Source: Streptomyces composti
GTDB taxonomy: Bacteria; Actinomycetota; Actinomycetes; Streptomycetales; Streptomycetaceae
Assembly (NCBI RefSeq): GCF_012034205.1
Contig: NZ_JAATEM010000032.1
Coordinates: 22,589-86,588, forward strand
DNA: 64,000 nucleotides
Direction of reading: 5' to 3'
Made by a program: the position numbers and the translations under genes. Each line of letters starts with the position of its first letter. The stretch's first letter is position 1. Shown here in pieces: positions 45,928 through 56,309 of this stretch. Under the pieces are notes generated by a model. It made no database searches. It was not told where the DNA came from and saw only the letters and a program-made list of their open reading frames with translations.

Positions 45928-47502
45928 TCACTGGTGCTGCGCGTCGTGTGCCAGGAGCGCGATGTGGACCGAGGCGGCCTGCTCGAAGTCGTCGAGGTCC
46001 ACGCCGAGCCGTGTCTGTATCGCCTCCAGACGGCGGTAGAGGGCGGGGCGGGAGACGTGGTGGAGCTGGGCGGTACGGGACTTGTTGCGTCCGGTGGCGA
46101 GGTAGGTGCGCAGCACGGACAGCAGGTCCTCGTCGGGCGCGCTCAGCAGCCCGTCCAGCTCGCGTTCGGCGAAGGACTGCACCTGCGGGTCGTCGCGCAG
46201 CAGGCGGATCAGCCCGCGCAGATGGACGTCCTTCAGGCGGACCACCGGCGGCAGGTCGAGGGCGGGGGCGGATCCGGCGGCGGCGTCGGCCACGTGCCGG
46301 GCCTCGCGCAGTCCGGCGGGCACCTCGTCGAAGACGGTCCGCGCGTCGGCCGCGGCCACCACGACAGGTTCGGGGCCCGGTTCGGCGCGCAGCCGGGCGG
46401 CGAAGTGCGCGGTGAGCGCCTGCGGATCCTGGTCGCGGGCGAGGCTGAGCAGGACGGCGCTCGCCCCGTCGGCGAGTTCGCCGGTGAGGCCGGGCAGGCC
46501 CAGCAGACGCAGCACCCGGTCGAGCCGGGTGGCGCTGCGACCGCGCACCACCAGGGGTACGAAGGTGCGCCGGTTGACCGGGAGTCCGGCGGCGCGTGCC
46601 CTGGGCAGCAGCTGCCGGGCGGGCAGCACCCCGCCGATCAGGTCGGTGAGCAGGCTCTGGGCGGACTGCTCCTCCCAGGAGCAGGCGGCGCCGCCGACGA
46701 GCATGCGGTGCAGCACGAGGGCCTCGGCGGCCCGGTCGGCGAGCAGCCGGCCGGTCGCGGTGTCACCGCGGTAGCCGCACAGCACGAGCCGGCCCCAGCG
46801 TTCACCGCGCCCGCCGAGTTCGGCGCGGATCCAGTCGTCGCCCTCGGTGCGGCCCGCCTGGCGGGCGATGCGGTCCCAGTCGCGCAGCACGTCGTCCACG
46901 GCGGGCCGCTCCCCCGCCGTGCCGAGGACGCGGTGGGCGAGGTTGGTGACCACGACGGGGCAGCCGCTGTGCCGGGCGATCTCGTCGAGCAGGCGCTGCA
47001 GCGGGGCGCCGGCGGTGATGAGCGCCGTCAGTTCGGTGCGGACGGCCTCGGAGAGGCTGACCGCGGCGAACTTGCGGCGCACCAGCCGGGACTGGACCTC
47101 CTCGGTGAGCTGGGCGAAGGGGAAGGGCCGGTGGAGCACCACCAGGGGCAGCCCGCACCGCTCGGCCACCCGCCGCATCGCGTCCGGCGGGGCGGGGAAG
47201 GCGCGGCCGAGTCCGAGGACGACCGCGGAGGCGTCGGCGCGGTGCAGGGAGCGCACGTACTCGGCCTGCTTCTCCTCGTCCCCGGCCAGCAGCACACCGG
47301 TGGTGAGGACCATCTCGCCGCCGCTGAGCATCACTCCGACGTCGGCCGCCTCGGCGACGTGCACCCAGCGCACCGGCCGGTCCAGCCGGTGCTCGCCGGC
47401 CACCACCTCGGGCTCACCGGCGAGCACCCGGTCCAGTGCCAGCACCTGACGGACCGACAGTGCGGGTGCCGGGGCTTCCCAGGGATCCGAGACGCTGACC
47501 AT
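45928..47502 (-). CDS. PucR-family transcriptional regulator
   Basis: A 524-residue regulator of purine/pyrimidine-type catabolism. The N-terminal PucR-type sensory domain (about 15-130, with A-L-D-R-V-L-A-G-E-P-E-V-V-A-G) is followed by a long central region. The C-terminal PucR helix-turn-helix (about 455-515) has T-Y-L-A-T-G-R-N-K-S-R-T-A, then V-S-R-P-A-L-Y-R-R-L, ending in H-I-A-L-L-A. It sits inside the catabolic block, between the aminotransferase (27-base gap) and the first amidohydrolase. It probably activates these genes in response to a degradation intermediate. Candidate binding sites are at 45706-45744 and 49683-49712. Confidence 0.92.
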   Translation of the reverse strand: MVSVSDPWEAPAPALSVRQVLALDRVLAGEPEVVAGEHRLDRPVRWVHVAEAADVGVMLSGGEMVLTTGVLLAGDEEKQAEYVRSLHRADASAVVLGLGRAFPAPPDAMRRVAERCGLPLVVLHRPFPFAQLTEEVQSRLVRRKFAAVSLSEAVRTELTALITAGAPLQRLLDEIARHSGCPVVVTNLAHRVLGTAGERPAVDDVLRDWDRIARQAGRTEGDDWIRAELGGRGERWGRLVLCGYRGDTATGRLLADRAAEALVLHRMLVGGAACSWEEQSAQSLLTDLIGGVLPARQLLPRARAAGLPVNRRTFVPLVVRGRSATRLDRVLRLLGLPGLTGELADGASAVLLSLARDQDPQALTAHFAARLRAEPGPEPVVVAAADARTVFDEVPAGLREARHVADAAAGSAPALDLPPVVRLKDVHLRGLIRLLRDDPQVQSFAERELDGLLSAPDEDLLSVLRTYLATGRNKSRTAQLHHVSRPALYRRLEAIQTRLGVDLDDFEQAASVHIALLAHDAQHQ

Positions 47503-47529
47503 GGCGGCTTTCCCTCGATCGGTGTGCTG

Positions 47530-48816
47530 CTACTGGATGCTCCTCAGGGCGCGTTCGAGGATCGCGGCGCCCTCCTCGGCCTCCGCCACGTTCAGGGAGA
47601 GCGGCGGGGCGATGCGCAGGGCGCTGGTGTCGTGGCCGCCGCCCTTGCCGATGAGCAGGCCGCCCTCGCGGGCCGCCTCCAGCACGGCGGAGGCCGCCTC
47701 GGGGTAGGCCTCGTCGGTGCCGGGCCGAGCCAGTTCGATGCCGATCATCAGCCCGCGTCCGCGCACCTCGCGCACGGCGGGGACCTGCGCGGCGACGGAC
47801 CGCAGCCGCTCGATGAGCAGGCCGCCGACCCGGCGGGCGTTGCCCTGCAGGTCGTGTTCGAGGAGGTAGGTGAGGTTGGCGAGGCCGGCGGCCATGGTGA
47901 TCTGGGTGCCGCCGAAGGTGGAGATGCTGTTGGCGTCCAGGCAGTTCATGATCTCCGCGCGGGCCACCACGCCGCCGATGGACATGCCGTTGCCGATGCC
48001 CTTGGCGAAGGTGAGCATGTCGGGCGGGCCGTTCCGGCCGTGCGCCTGCCAGCCCCAGAAGTGCTCGCCGGTGCGGCCCCAGCCGGTCTGCACCTCGTCG
48101 GAGATCCACAGCGCGCCCCGCTCCTGCAGCACCTCGCGGAAGGCGGCGTACAGGCCGTCCGGCGGCGAGGTGAAGCCGCCGACCCCCTGGATCGGCTCGG
48201 CGATCAGCGCGGCCGGCGGGCGGGTGTGGCCGAGCAGGTCCGTCAGGTCGTCGACGCAGGCCTCGATGAAGCCCTGGTCGTCGAGGTGGGCGAACGGGCC
48301 GCGGCTGCGGACGCCGCCGTGCACGTACAGCGTCTGCAGCGGGGACAGCGAGGTCGGGGACCAGCTGCGGTTGCCGGTGATGCCGACGGCGCTGAAGGAA
48401 CGGCCGTGGTAGCTGTTGCGCATCGCCAGCACGGTGTTGCTGCGCCGGTAGGTGGTGGCGAGCAGCAGGGCGGTGTCGTTGGCCTCGGTGCCGGAGGTGG
48501 TGAAGAACACCCGCGCGTCGGGGATTCCGCTCAACTGGGCGATGCGTTCGGCGAGTTCCACCATCGGCCGGTTGAGGTAGAGGGTGGAGGAGTGCAGGAT
48601 CCGCCCGGCCTGCTCGCTGACGGCCTTGGTGACCTCGGGCAGGGCGTGGGCGGTCATGGTGGTGAGGATGCCGCCGAAGAAGTCCAGATAGCGGTTGCCG
48701 TGGGAGTCCCAGACGTGGCGTCCCTCGCCGTGGGTGATCTCGATGGGTTCCTCGTAGTAGAGGGCGAGCCAGTCGGGGAGGACCGCTCGGTGGCGGCCCA
48801 GCAGGTCGTCGGTCAT
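47530..48816 (-). CDS. Class III (omega) aminotransferase, probable beta-alanine/beta-amino acid transaminase
   Basis: A 428-residue PLP enzyme of fold type I, class III. The PLP lysine is in T-F-A-K-G-I-G-N-G (about 272-280), with the aspartate of the S-D-E-V-Q-T-G-W-G-R-T-G motif near 242. In this operon the amino donor is most likely beta-alanine or beta-aminoisobutyrate, giving malonate semialdehyde or methylmalonate semialdehyde. The ATG at 48816 overlaps the preceding amidohydrolase stop by 4 bases. Other class III enzymes (ornithine, GABA) are conceivable, but context favours beta-amino acids. Confidence 0.88.
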   Translation of the reverse strand: MTDDLLGRHRAVLPDWLALYYEEPIEITHGEGRHVWDSHGNRYLDFFGGILTTMTAHALPEVTKAVSEQAGRILHSSTLYLNRPMVELAERIAQLSGIPDARVFFTTSGTEANDTALLLATTYRRSNTVLAMRNSYHGRSFSAVGITGNRSWSPTSLSPLQTLYVHGGVRSRGPFAHLDDQGFIEACVDDLTDLLGHTRPPAALIAEPIQGVGGFTSPPDGLYAAFREVLQERGALWISDEVQTGWGRTGEHFWGWQAHGRNGPPDMLTFAKGIGNGMSIGGVVARAEIMNCLDANSISTFGGTQITMAAGLANLTYLLEHDLQGNARRVGGLLIERLRSVAAQVPAVREVRGRGLMIGIELARPGTDEAYPEAASAVLEAAREGGLLIGKGGGHDTSALRIAPPLSLNVAEAEEGAAILERALRSIQ

Positions 48817-49655
48817 GGCTGCACCAGCCCTTCGTAGGCGTCGGGGCGGCGGTCCCGGTAGAAGGCCCAGGTCTTGCGCACCTCGTCGACGAGGTCGAGG
48901 TCCAGGTCGCGGACGAGGAGTTCCTCCTCCTTGTCGCCGGCGACGTCGCCGACGAACTGGCCGCGCGGGTCGACGAAGTAGGAGGTGCCGTAGAAGTCGT
49001 TGTCGCCGTACTCCTCCTGGCCCACGCGGTTGATGGCGGCGACGTAGTAGCCGTTGGCGACGGCGGCCGCGGGCTGCTCCAGCTTCCACAGGTGGGCGGA
49101 GAGGCTGCGGTGGGTGGCGGACGGGTTGTACACCAGCCGGGCGCCGTTCAGGCCGAGCTGGCGCCAGCCCTCGGGGAAGTGCCGGTCGTAGCAGATGTAG
49201 ACGCCGACCTTGCCGGCCGCCGTGTCGAAGACGGGCCAGCCCAGATTTCCCGGCCGGAAGTAGTACTTCTCCCGGAAGCCCTCGAGCTGCGGGATGTGGT
49301 GCTTGCGGTACTTGCCGAGGTAGCTGCCGTCGGCGTCGATCACGGCCGCGGTGTTGTAGTAGAAACCGGGCTGCTCGATCTCGAACACGGGCGCGACGAT
49401 CACCATGCCGGTCTCGCGGGCCAGGTCCTGCATCCGGCGTACGGTGGGCCCGTCGGGCACCGGCTCGGCCCAGCGGTAGTGCTCGGGGTCCTCGACCTGG
49501 CAGAAGTACGGGCTGTTGAAGACTTCCTGGAACCCGATGATCTTCGCGCCCCGCCGGGCCGCCTCGCGGGCGTGCTCCTCGTGCTTCGCCAGCATGGACT
49601 CGGTGTCGCCGGTCCAGGTGGCCTGGACCAGAGCGGCACGTACGACGTTGGCCAT
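48813..49655 (-). CDS. Nitrilase-superfamily amidohydrolase, probable beta-ureidopropionase (copy 2)
   Basis: A 280-residue carbon-nitrogen hydrolase with triad E44 (GFQEVFNSP), K118 (KYRKHH) and C155 (YICYDRHFPEG). It aligns without gaps to the other copy at 44797, and the motif positions are the same. It is the first gene of the 49.7–45.9 kb segment and overlaps the aminotransferase by 4 bases. The differences near the active site (F-N-S-P versus F-Y-G-P) suggest distinct substrates, for example N-carbamoyl-beta-alanine versus N-carbamoyl-beta-aminoisobutyrate. The start follows AGGAG. Confidence 0.9.
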   Translation of the reverse strand: MANVVRAALVQATWTGDTESMLAKHEEHAREAARRGAKIIGFQEVFNSPYFCQVEDPEHYRWAEPVPDGPTVRRMQDLARETGMVIVAPVFEIEQPGFYYNTAAVIDADGSYLGKYRKHHIPQLEGFREKYYFRPGNLGWPVFDTAAGKVGVYICYDRHFPEGWRQLGLNGARLVYNPSATHRSLSAHLWKLEQPAAAVANGYYVAAINRVGQEEYGDNDFYGTSYFVDPRGQFVGDVAGDKEEELLVRDLDLDLVDEVRKTWAFYRDRRPDAYEGLVQP

Positions 49656-49682
49656 GAGCTGCTCCTTCGAGCGACGTCAGCG

Positions 49683-49712
49683 CCTCTACGCCCGTAGAAA
49701 CGGCCGTAGAGG
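49683..49712. promoter_or_regulatory. Nested inverted repeats upstream of the amidohydrolase-2 gene
   Basis: The outer arms CCTCTACG (49683-49690) and CGTAGAGG (49705-49712) are perfect inverted 8-mers. Inside, TCTACG-CC-CGTAGA (49685-49698) is a compact perfect palindrome sharing the first arm. The element lies 28-57 bases upstream of the start codon. It could be an operator for the PucR protein or an mRNA structure near the ribosome-binding site. Confidence 0.5.
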
Positions 49713-49892
49713 GACGAACGTATGCCTCTCGGACGTCCTTGCCAAGACCATCGTCGCCAACCCGCTGAGTCGAGCGCGATTCGCACTCCTGTGGGTGATC
49801 GCGGCGGGCGTCAGGAGGCGGTTCGGGCAACTGGCGCGCCGGCCGCCGGGCACGTCGCGCACCGGCCGGCGGCCCCGTGAGGCGCACCGGCG

Positions 49893-51695
49893 TCAGCCGG
49901 CCGTTCCGGCGACCCGGAGGGCGTGCACCAGGTCCCAGTAGCACTCCTCGGAGACGCCCTGTGCGGCGCCGAGCAGCAGCGGCACCAGCCGCTCGGGGTC
50001 CACGGCGGCGCTGCGCGCGGCCTCCCCGGGGGTGCGGGTGCGCACACAGGCGTCCAGCAGCGCCGTCACCTCGTGGTGCCGCCGCTCGGCGGTGAGCTGG
50101 ACCACCGCCCGCCCGATCTCCTCGGCGGGGCGGGCGACGCCCTGCCGCAGCAGCTGCTCGGCGTCTGCGGCGCGCCCCGCGGCGGCCAGCGTCTCGGAGG
50201 CGGTGACCAGGCGCCCCGCGGGCAGCGAGGCGCACTCCCACAGCAGGGTCGCCCAGTCGGCCGTGAGCCCGGCCCGCTCCATCTCGGCGGCTAAGAGCGG
50301 GAAGCGCTCCGGCGGCCACCGGGCGAGGTCGACGAGCAGCACATGTGCCTCACCGGTGCGCCCTTCGGCCCGCAGCCGGGCCAGGTGCGCGACGGCCCGC
50401 CGGGCCTCCTGCCGGGACGCCCCGTCGTCCGCGACCGGCACGCGGGGCCGCGCCGGCTCCTCCTCCGTCTCCACTCCGGCGAAGCGGGCACCGCGCGGCC
50501 TGCGGGGCGGGGCCGGTGCGTCGGCGGGGGCGCCGTGGGCGGGCGGAGGCCCGGCGTCCGGGGGCAGGACCACGGGCGGGGTGTCGTCGTCCTCCACGGC
50601 CCCGGCGAACCGTGCGCTGCCACGGCGGCGCTTGCGCGGCTTGGGGGGCTTGGGGGTTGTGGGGGGCTCGGGGAGTCCGGGCGCCGGTTCCGGCGCCCGG
50701 GCGGGCTGCTCGGGTGGGGCGGCGCCGGGGGCGGGAGCGGGCGGGGCGGGGACGGCATCCGCCGGTGCGGGCAGGGCGACGTCGCCCGCGGGGGCCGGGC
50801 CGGGCTCAGGGGCGCGAGGGGCGGGGATGGACCACGGGGCTCCGGGCGCGGGGACACGGTCCGGCGCTCCTGGTGCGCGGCCGGGCGTACGACCTCCTCC
50901 CGGTGCCGGACGGGACCGCGCGGCGGGGATGCCCCGGCTCGCCGGGCGGGCGGAGGCGGGCACATGCCCGCCCTCCCGGGCCGCGGCCGGACCGCGCTCG
51001 TCCTCCCCTACGGAGGCGGGGCGCCGCTCACCCTCCCGCACCGGGACCGGACGCCGCTCACCCTCCCGAGCCGGGGCCGGGCCCTGCTCACGCTCCCGAG
51101 CCATGGCCGGGTGCCGCTCACCTGCCACTCCCCGGACCGCCTGGCCGTACTCCCGTCGGTCCGGGTGTTCCGTGTGCTCGCGCCGCTCCGGGTGCTCCAG
51201 GCGCTCCAGCCGGGACCGGAGTTCGGCGCACCGGGCGGTGGCGCGGGCGTGGTCGTCCTCCGCCCAGGCCAGGTCCACCCGGATCGCCTCGGCCTGCGCA
51301 CCCGTGGCAGCCACGGTGAGCGCCCGGCTGAGGGCGGCCCTGCGCTCCGCGGCGTACCTGCGTTCCCGGAGCATCACGTCGAGACGGTCGGTGAGGGCCT
51401 GGCGGGCGCCGGGGCGGGCGTCGTACGCGGTGAGCGCGGCGGCGTGCAGGGCGCGGGCCCTGGCGGTCTCCGCCTCGGCGGCCGGGGCGCCGTGGGCGGT
51501 GGCGTAGTCCTGCAGCAGCGCCTCCACCACGTCCCACGGGGGCAGTTCGCTCCCGGCGAGGCAGGCCCGCATACCGTCCGGGTCCCGCTGCCAGAACACC
51601 GCACACCAGCCGCCCGACTGGTCGAGGCGCCCCAGCAGCGCACCGAGGTAGTCCCTGAACTCCCTGACCTGTGCCGGAATCTGCTCCACCGCCAT
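49893..51695 (-). CDS. Pro-rich protein of unknown function with a TTA codon
   Basis: A 600-residue protein I cannot assign to a function. Residues 1-170 are predicted helical, with a coiled-coil-like E-R-R-A-A-L and R-L-E-R-L-E stretch at about 115-175. Residues 175-400 are low complexity, Pro/Arg/Glu-rich, with repeated R-E-G-E-R-R-P units. Residues about 415-600 form a helical domain reminiscent of TPR/solenoid repeats (A-E-Q-L-L-R-Q-G). No signal peptide or membrane segment is seen. Codon 468 is TTA (plus-strand 50292-50294), so translation should need bldA. The ATG at 51695 has GGGAG 6 bases upstream. A decayed XRE regulator gene precedes it in the same direction. Confidence 0.65.
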   Translation of the reverse strand: MAVEQIPAQVREFRDYLGALLGRLDQSGGWCAVFWQRDPDGMRACLAGSELPPWDVVEALLQDYATAHGAPAAEAETARARALHAAALTAYDARPGARQALTDRLDVMLRERRYAAERRAALSRALTVAATGAQAEAIRVDLAWAEDDHARATARCAELRSRLERLEHPERREHTEHPDRREYGQAVRGVAGERHPAMAREREQGPAPAREGERRPVPVREGERRPASVGEDERGPAAAREGGHVPASARPASRGIPAARSRPAPGGGRTPGRAPGAPDRVPAPGAPWSIPAPRAPEPGPAPAGDVALPAPADAVPAPPAPAPGAAPPEQPARAPEPAPGLPEPPTTPKPPKPRKRRRGSARFAGAVEDDDTPPVVLPPDAGPPPAHGAPADAPAPPRRPRGARFAGVETEEEPARPRVPVADDGASRQEARRAVAHLARLRAEGRTGEAHVLLVDLARWPPERFPLLAAEMERAGLTADWATLLWECASLPAGRLVTASETLAAAGRAADAEQLLRQGVARPAEEIGRAVVQLTAERRHHEVTALLDACVRTRTPGEAARSAAVDPERLVPLLLGAAQGVSEECYWDLVHALRVAGTAG

Positions 51696-51747
51696 ACTCG
51701 GCTCCCGCCAACTGGAGTACTGCGCTCCGTAGGCAACACCAGTCGTG

Positions 51748-52041
51748 TTACGTACGCGCTACGGGGAGTTTTCGGCAGTGACGCAAGGTGTGCGGAGGAC
51801 CACTGTGCGGTGGTGAGTGGTGGTGCCGCGACCGAGCACGCCGCGAGCGAGGCGCCTGAGGCGCAGTGCGCGGCCGGCTGTCCATGGACAGGCCCCGTCC
51901 GCCCGCCAGGGCCGCGATGGTGAAGAACGCGGGGGTCGGGGCGCGTCCCGTCTCGATCTTGCGGAGTGTCTCTGCCGAGATGCCGGCCCTCGCCGCCACC
52001 TCGGCCCTGCCGCGGTCGCCGCGGGGCTGGCGCAGCAGCGA
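51748..52041 (-). pseudogene. Decayed XRE-family regulator
   Basis: The minus strand still encodes a clear XRE helix-turn-helix core (E-V-A-A-R-A-G-I-S-A-E-T-L-R-K-I-E-T-G-R, then A-P-T-P-A-F-F). The upstream part (S-L-L-R-Q-P-R-G-D-R-G-R-A-E) looks like a family N-terminus with residues missing. No proper start codon is available in frame, only an internal GTG at 51999 in the middle of the first helix region. After G-L-S-M-D, the expected continuation (E-L-A-G-R-C-A) is replaced by an unrelated Arg-rich tail, while A-G-R-A reappears in a different frame. Point deletions or a frameshift have probably inactivated it. It is upstream of the Pro-rich protein gene. Confidence 0.55.
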
Positions 52042-52605
52042 GCCGTTCGCCGGGTTCGCACCGGTCGCCTCCGTGCCGTGCCGCGCACCGATGAGGCCTC
52101 TCGGGCCCCGGGTGCATCACCGTGCAGAGCGTCGCCGAGCCCGCGCCGGCGCGCCCGGCCGCCCCTGAGCACCACCGCGGCCGGCGGCCTCCGGAGCGTC
52201 ACCGCTCACGAGTGCCTCGGAGCGGTACCCGCCGGGGCAGGCATGCGCTCTCCGTCCGCGCCGCCGCGGACACGGACCGGCCCCCGGCCGCGCGTCGGAC
52301 CGTCGCCCTCTCCGCGCCCTCCCGCACCCGAACGGGGGTGCGCCGGCCGCGGCCCGGGACCGGGTCCACCGGGCGGCCCCGCCCTGACGTGCTGCCCCCC
52401 GGCGATCGTGCGAAGGTGTTCTACGAGTGCGCCTCACACGGCACAGGGGCGCGTACGCGCGGTACGCGGCGTGTGCGTGTGTAACAGCGGGACGGTCGGG
52501 CACCCGCGTCCGGACCGGTACGTCGAGCAGTGAGCGCGCCCCGGGCCCCCGGAGGTTCCGGCTCCGTCCGGCCGAGGCAGGGTCCATGCGAGGGCGCCGG
52601 AACGG
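52042..52605. other. Intergenic region upstream of the ClpC-type gene
   Basis: About 560 bases without a convincing gene. A 12-bp perfect palindrome GCGCGTACGCGC lies at 52449-52460, about 150 bases before the ATPase start, followed by a related GGTACGCGGCGTGTGCGTG run. No HAIR (HspR) box and no ClgR-type box was found by eye. Frames through this region have no codon bias and contain only GC-rich shadow ORFs. Confidence 0.35.
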
Positions 52606-52611
52606 ATGGCC

Positions 52612-55155
<2,544 letters not shown>

Positions 55156-55187
55156 GCCGAGGGCACCGCAACCCCCCTGGGGGTGCA

Positions 55188-55252
55188 CCGGCTTCGCCGG
55201 CGCGACGAACGCGCGCGCCAACTCGCTCAGGGGCGCGGGGAGCCGCGCGCCC
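55188..55252. terminator. Stem-loops in a GC-rich intergenic element between clpC-type and lldR-type genes
   Basis: CCGGC-TTC-GCCGG (55188-55200) and GGGCGCG/CGCGCCC (55231-55237 and 55246-55252, 8-base loop) are perfect stem-loops. The second is embedded in GGGGCGCGGGGAGCCGCGC, which resembles the dispersed intergenic element common in Streptomyces genomes (recalled, not searched). It lies between convergent genes and probably terminates both. Confidence 0.5.
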
Positions 55253-55365
55253 GGCGACGCCCCACCCGCACCCGGCGTGACGACAGCGCCCGGGCCCCGG
55301 TCCCGCACGTCACGCGGGCCGAACCGTCTCCGGGCACCGGACGCCGGACGCCGGACCGCGCCGGG

Positions 55366-56127
55366 CTACGCCTTCGCGGACTCCGGGTCACCGAGAACCA
55401 TCTGCACGATGTCCCGGTGGAACCCCCGCACATGCGCCTCCACGAGATCACCGGCCGCGTCCGCATCCCCGGCCGCGATCGCCTCGTAGATCGCGTGGTG
55501 CTCGCCCCGCAGCCGCGCGGCGACCCGTTCCCACTCGTCCCCCAGCCCGTTGAACACCGTCAGCAGCGTGTGCCGCACCGCGTTGCGCACCGCGACGGTC
55601 ATGTCGGCCATCAGCCGGTTGCCCCCCGCCTCCGCGATGGCGACATGAAACGCCGTGTCGAAGTCGTTGAACTGCTCCCGCGGCAGCGCGGGATCGTCCA
55701 TCCGCACCAACGGCTCACGGATGCTGTCGAGCCCGGCCCCCGCGACGAGCCCCGCCGCCAGTCGCGCACTGGCCCGCTCCAGCGTGGCGCGAGCCTCGAC
55801 CACGTCGTCCATCGGGAAGTTCGCCAGCGCGATGTGCAGGCGCAGCAGCTGCGTGAGCCCGGCGTCCGGCATCGCCGCGATCACCGTGCCGGACTCCGGC
55901 CCGGTCCCCACGCGTGAGCGGAGCACCCCCTGCGCCTCGAGCACCCGCAGCGCCTCTCGCACGGCGGCACGGCTGACGCCGAGCAGTTCGACCAGCTCAC
56001 GCTCCGGTGGCAGCCGGTCACCGACCCGCAGATTGCCCGCGAGGATCTGCTCTTCGATCCGGGCCAGCACGAGCTCGAAGGTGCGCGAGCGGGGCACCGG
56101 CTCCCAGGCAGCGGTCGTGTCAGCCAT
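55366..56127 (-). CDS. lldR: FadR-type GntR repressor of lactate utilisation (LldR-like)
   Basis: A 253-residue GntR/FadR-subfamily regulator. The winged helix (about 15-80) has R-L-P-P-E-R-E-L-V-E-L-L-G-V-S-R-A-A-V-R-E-A-L. The helical FCD ligand domain (about 100-240) has conserved D-x-x-x-H and histidines for a metal-bound carboxylate (D-T-A-F-H, A-H-V-R-G-F-H). It is divergent from lldP–lutABC. Two perfect TGGTC-N-GACCA operators in the shared region match the FadR/LldR half-site T-G-G-T. L-lactate is the expected inducer. The start at 56127 follows GAAAGGGCT. Another carboxylate as effector is possible, but context is strong. Confidence 0.9.
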   Translation of the reverse strand: MADTTAAWEPVPRSRTFELVLARIEEQILAGNLRVGDRLPPERELVELLGVSRAAVREALRVLEAQGVLRSRVGTGPESGTVIAAMPDAGLTQLLRLHIALANFPMDDVVEARATLERASARLAAGLVAGAGLDSIREPLVRMDDPALPREQFNDFDTAFHVAIAEAGGNRLMADMTVAVRNAVRHTLLTVFNGLGDEWERVAARLRGEHHAIYEAIAAGDADAAGDLVEAHVRGFHRDIVQMVLGDPESAKA

Positions 56128-56200
56128 GGAGAGCCCTTTCGCAGGTCATCACGTCGTCCCCGACTTCCCAGGCCTTGATCCTAACGCGAGCCGCCCACCC

Positions 56201-56215
56201 CTTGGTCAGACCAAG
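56201..56215. promoter_or_regulatory. Upstream LldR operator
   Basis: CTTGGTCAGACCAAG is a perfect 15-bp palindrome with TGGTC half-sites. It is 24 bases upstream of the -35 box of the lldP promoter and about 75 bases from the lldR start codon. It is likely to control both divergent genes. Confidence 0.8.
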
Positions 56216-56238
56216 CACATTTTCTTGCGTCACGCGTC

Positions 56239-56267
56239 TGGACAAGCGGAACCGAGGTACCTAGCTT
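56239..56267 (+). promoter_or_regulatory. Candidate lldP promoter
   Basis: TGGACA (56239-56244) and TAGCTT (56262-56267) are separated by 17 bases. The -10 hexamer is the same as that of the candidate ccr promoter. Transcription would start near 56274, directly before the downstream operator. Confidence 0.6.
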
Positions 56268-56278
56268 GAGCCAAGCAA

Positions 56279-56289
56279 TGGTCTGACCA
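56279..56289. promoter_or_regulatory. Downstream LldR operator
   Basis: TGGTC-T-GACCA is a perfect palindrome just after the predicted transcription start and 20 bases before the lldP ATG. Its centre is 76 bp from that of the upstream operator. Confidence 0.78.
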
Positions 56290-56309
56290 AGCCCCAATTG
56301 CGAGGGTTT

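Noticed and set aside
45847..48837. 996-residue plus-strand frame opposite PucR and the aminotransferase
   Set aside because: Antisense to two solid families, with low-complexity Gly/Val/Gln content typical of GC-rich shadows.
52042..52605. HspR (HAIR) or ClgR operator before the ClpC-type gene
   Set aside because: Neither the CTTGAGT-N7-ACTCAAG pattern nor a GTTCGC-N-GCG-type pattern is present; only an unrelated palindrome is found.
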